Part shown: one piece after another, positions 61,346 to 64,000 of the stretch | How positions within the stretch are numbered: position 1 is the first letter of the stretch | Layout: each line of letters begins with the position of its first letter | Program-made: the position numbers and the translations under genes | The notes under the pieces: generated by a model | What the model was told of the DNA's origin: nothing | The model's database searches: none | What the model saw: only the letters and a program-made list of their open reading frames with translations | NCBI GenBank assembly: GCA_000711775.1 | Contig: ARYC01017478.1 | Coordinates: 1 to 64,000, forward strand | Length of the DNA: 64,000 bases | Reading direction: 5' to 3' | DNA from: Oxytricha trifallax | Lineage: Eukaryota; Ciliophora; Spirotrichea; Sporadotrichida; Oxytrichidae

Positions 61346-62262
61346 GGAGTTTTACCGCTTGTTCTATTCGTGTTCATTCTATCTTCAGCTCTTCTTCTAT
61401 AGTTCAATTCAAGCCTCCTGTAGATTTTTTGAATCTTCTTGAGTCTCTCCTTGTCATCTTCGGAGTTGTTATCGTTTTCGAATTGATTCAGGAGCTCATC
61501 GAGACTATCAATGGAAAACTTCTCGTTCTTTGAGGTATCAGAATTTGTTTGGTTGAGAAGCTGAGCTAATCTGAACAGCAAGTTGGAATTTTCAGTGAGG
61601 GACTTCACGCATGATTGAATCGATTGGAGCTTATCTCTCTCGTCATTCTGATGCTAGTCGTTTTAAATTTCTGTCTCTAAACTGGCTTGCTTAATAGACA
61701 TCCAATACATGGTGATGTGTATAGCAAACAGCTCACGAATCACACTAAAATAGATAATTAAGGTTTGAGCTAAAGATTTGAGATAATAAGACTTACATTA
61801 GCTTTCTCGATTGAGAGCCATTATCATAAGTTGCACTAGTTTTTAATTCTTCTTTAATGAATCTTGTGCAAAACTCCCCGTCTGTAAAAAGAGTATCTCT
61901 AATTTCTTCAAGACGCTGATAAAATCTCTGCATGCTGAAATCTGGATCAAGTGTTGCCATGATCTCTCTGCTCATTGAACGGATGCTATTCACGAAATCA
62001 GTATACATGAATTCCATTTTTACTCTTTCTTCATAGTCTTGCTCTATTTTTAAAAATTAAAATCAGTAATTTGGAATTGAATTAATACTAAATAGTAATA
62101 ACGTATTAATTTCTTCAAGATAATCTTAACTAGTGAAATTTATAGTTTTCTGTTTTTAACGGGTGTTAAGAATAGAAAATAGAGTAACTTACTTTCTTAG
62201 ACTTATTTCTCTTGATCTCTTTTTTCTTCTAGAGCACATTCTTGTTCCTCTTTTATCTTCAT
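61250..62262 (-). CDS. Coiled-coil-like protein of unknown function
   Basis: ATG 62262 (MKIKEEQECALEEKRDQEKQ), an intron of about 150 nt (62055-62204, starting GTAAGTTAC), then EQDYEERVKMEFMYTDFVNS, another intron near 61750-61795, then RELFAIHITMYWMSIKQASLE and SIDSLDELLNQFENDNNSED and a Lys/Arg-rich end (RRLELNYRRRAEDRMN). Mostly charged and helical. The 3' end overlaps the tentative membrane exons of the plus-strand gene, so one of the two is wrong there. Divergent from the START gene, 139 bp apart. Confidence 0.6.
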
Positions 62263-62401
62263 GTTATTGAAGAATTCATCTCAAATATTATAGCACACTA
62301 AATGATTCTCTAATTAAAAGTATGGAGACTCTTTGATTATTTTTGATTAGAAAGAGAGATTGTTGAAACCTATTGGAGACTTAAAAGAGTACATTTTCAA
62401 C

Positions 62402-63500
62402 ATGATGATGTTTAATGAGCAATCCTCTACAGATTTGAATGACTACAAAGATACAAATGATAACCAGAGACTTGGTAGTGACGAAGAAAATCAAATGCAA
62501 TTTGACAATGAATAAGACGCACTTCTCACAGGAGCAGGCCTGGATGAAGATTTCTAAGAGTTCGAGAATTTGCTTGGCTTACCAGACAGTGAATGGGAGC
62601 TTGGATTTAAGAATGACTATATTAAAGTATGGAAGGAAACTGGCTTTAACAACAAACCAGAAATTATGGTAAAGTGCGAGGCTATATTGCCCAAGATTCC
62701 TATGCACATTCCATTTGAAGCACTAGCTGATATCGATGTGCGTAAAAAGTGGGATGAAGTACTTTGGAATTTAACAGTTATTGAGGATGGAATGAATGGG
62801 AATCCATGTGTCTTCTATTACAATATCAGAGCTCCAAGTTTCATGCAAAGTAGAGAAGTTATAGTCAGTTCTAAAATGTAAACTGACTTTATTAAAAAAG
62901 GAAACTTAGCTCTTCATCACAAAACTATTGATCATCCTGATTACCCCGAGGATCCCTCAAAGTTTATTCGTATTCATTAGAAAATTAATGCCTTCATGTT
63001 GTATAAAACCCCATAAGTAAATTAAGAACGAAGGTTAGGAGTTAAGAACAATTAAATTAATATATAATTATTATTGGCATAAATTAAAAATATTTGGTCT
63101 AATTATTAAAATTATTGGCTCGATTAATTGTCTCTTTAAAATAATCTAATCAAGGTTTGTGAATTTGATGTTAGACTAATTATAATTAATTTCAGCCAAT
63201 AATAATTATATTTTTAATTAATTGTTCTTATCTCCCAATCTTAGTTCTTAATTGACTAATGGGGTTTTATACTATAACTGAACATTAAATAATTAGGAAT
63301 TTCATAAAAAATTAAAAATATGATTTATGTTCGAAGAATGTGCTGAGTATCATGGCACTAAGGTTACTTGGATAGTTAGTTAAAAAGTGAAGACCAACAC
63401 TCCACTTCAGTTGTTGCATCAGAGAGCTGTCCGCAACCCCAAAATCATGATCGATTCACTCATCAAAGCTTGCCACAAGATTCAAAATGGAGATATTTGA
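62402..63500 (+). CDS. START-domain lipid-binding protein, interrupted by one IES
   Basis: ATG 62402 (MMMFNEQSSTDLNDYKD) to TGA 63498-63500. Without the 331-bp IES the frame is 256 codons (768 nt). After a short acidic N-terminus it reads SEWELGFKNDYIKVWKETG, PFEALADIDVRKKWDEV, CVFYYNIRAPSFMQSREVIV, TDFIKKGNLALHHKTIDHPD, then across the junction INAFMFEECAEYHGTKVTW and HQRAVRNPKIMIDSLIKACH, which is the order of a START domain. Family members bind or move lipids or sterols in a hydrophobic pocket. Ligand not predictable. Confidence 0.85.
62996..63326. other. IES (331 bp), pointer ATGTT, containing a MITE
   Basis: ATGTT at 62996-63000 and 63327-63331. Joining gives GCC TTC ATG TTC GAA GAA and makes the START domain continuous; total coding length becomes a multiple of three. 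Almost all of the IES is MITE copy 2 (63006-63267). Confidence 0.88.
63006..63267. mobile_element. MITE copy 2, 262 bp, inside the START-gene IES
   Basis: Ends AAACCCCATAAGTAAATTAAG and the complement, TA on both sides (63004-63005, 63268-63269). Internal sequence (TTAAGAACAATTAAATTAA, TTGGCTCGATTAATTGTC) matches MITE copy 1 at 36224-36486. No ORF. Confidence 0.92.
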
Positions 63501-63868
63501 AATCAAATCATTGTAAACTTTCCAATATTTTATAAAGCAGTCTGATCTTAATTTATGGCTAAACTATTAAGAAGAAATATTAAATCAACTCACTTAAAAT
63601 TTTGAAAAATAAATAATTATCAAGAGAATTAATTCATTTAAACAATCTACATTAAAATATTAGTTCTTCCAATATTTTTATGTTTAACTTAAAGAAATTG
63701 TAAATTTTCTAGAATAAAATAAATTAGCTTAATATATATTTTTCACATGCCTATATTTAAATTGAATTGTTTTTTATATTACAAATCTGATTTTTTTAAT
63801 AGTCCCTCTAAAATTAGTTAAATAAATATTTATTAACATTAATCTATTAACGCAGTCACTTAGTAAAA

Positions 63869-64000
63869 ATGGAAAATCTTTTGCCAGATCCCTTAGGAGA
63901 TAGAATGGTCAAGGAACTCTAACCCCCTCCCCAATTCCCAATTACTCATGAATTATTGTTCCCGTCAAGACTTAAGATTGGAAATTAAGAAATACCAGAT
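63869..64000 (+). CDS. Start of a probable calcineurin-A-like phosphatase, cut by the window edge
   Basis: ATG 63869 begins MENLLPDPLGDRMVKELQPP, then FPITHELLFPSRLKIGNQEI, open to the edge. The GDRMVKELQPPPQ segment resembles the N-terminal DRVVK...PPP part of calcineurin A-type serine/threonine phosphatases; the catalytic part is outside the window. Only 44 residues are visible, so the assignment is tentative. Confidence 0.4.

Noticed and set aside
61240-61430. Hydrophobic plus-strand exon (VFYFFILGVSMFIITIYGV) as a sure membrane segment
   Set aside because: It is exactly opposite Lys/Met-rich minus-strand sequence in frame with the coiled-coil-like gene, so it may be a shadow; kept only as tentative.

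Overview
This window looks like germline (micronuclear) DNA of a spirotrich ciliate close to Oxytricha or Stylonychia. In nearly every recognisable gene TAA and TAG are read through as glutamine and only TGA ends the frame. Introns are very short (26-47 nt, GT...AG). Transposons end in C4A4-type telomeric sequence and duplicate ANT targets, as telomere-bearing elements (TBEs) do. At least three genes at the right end are cut by short AT-rich internal eliminated segments (IESs) flanked by 5-8 bp pointer repeats whose removal restores the frame.

Layout. 1-8,850: a partial unknown ORF, a 14-bp minisatellite, a broken zinc-finger gene, and a long zinc-finger / DOT1-like methyltransferase / protein-kinase fusion with two lesions. 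8,850-11,075: two GC-richer minus-strand genes of unknown function that look intact. 11,100-17,200: a 4.15-kb TBE (TBE-a) inside a diverged foldback element, a solo TBE end, and a 1.06-kb inverted-repeat element carrying GC-rich cargo. 17,900-48,000: about 30 kb of very AT-rich DNA holding eight or nine minus-strand copies of one paralogous gene family (about 440 codons). At least two copies are fully open. One is split by TBE-b, and a pair of copies is duplicated as a block with a decayed TBE-c between the blocks. 48,300-52,213: a TBE-like transposon of a different subfamily (TBE-L). 52,700-64,000: cellular genes: a TPR protein, a possible Rossmann-fold protein, a MORN-repeat protein, an IES-interrupted membrane-like gene, a coiled-coil-like gene, an IES-interrupted START-domain gene and the start of a calcineurin-like phosphatase.

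All TBE-type elements share one layout: a DDE transposase (+) converging on a 22-kDa ORF (-), which diverges from a zinc-finger/kinase ORF (+). The shared promoter gap is packed with short palindromic iterons whose core sequence differs between subfamilies. Damage is complementary: TBE-a has an open transposase and a broken zinc-finger/kinase ORF, TBE-b the reverse. A small TA-target element (MITE) occurs once inside TBE-c and once inside the IES of the START gene. All translations were done by eye; no database or alignment was run.
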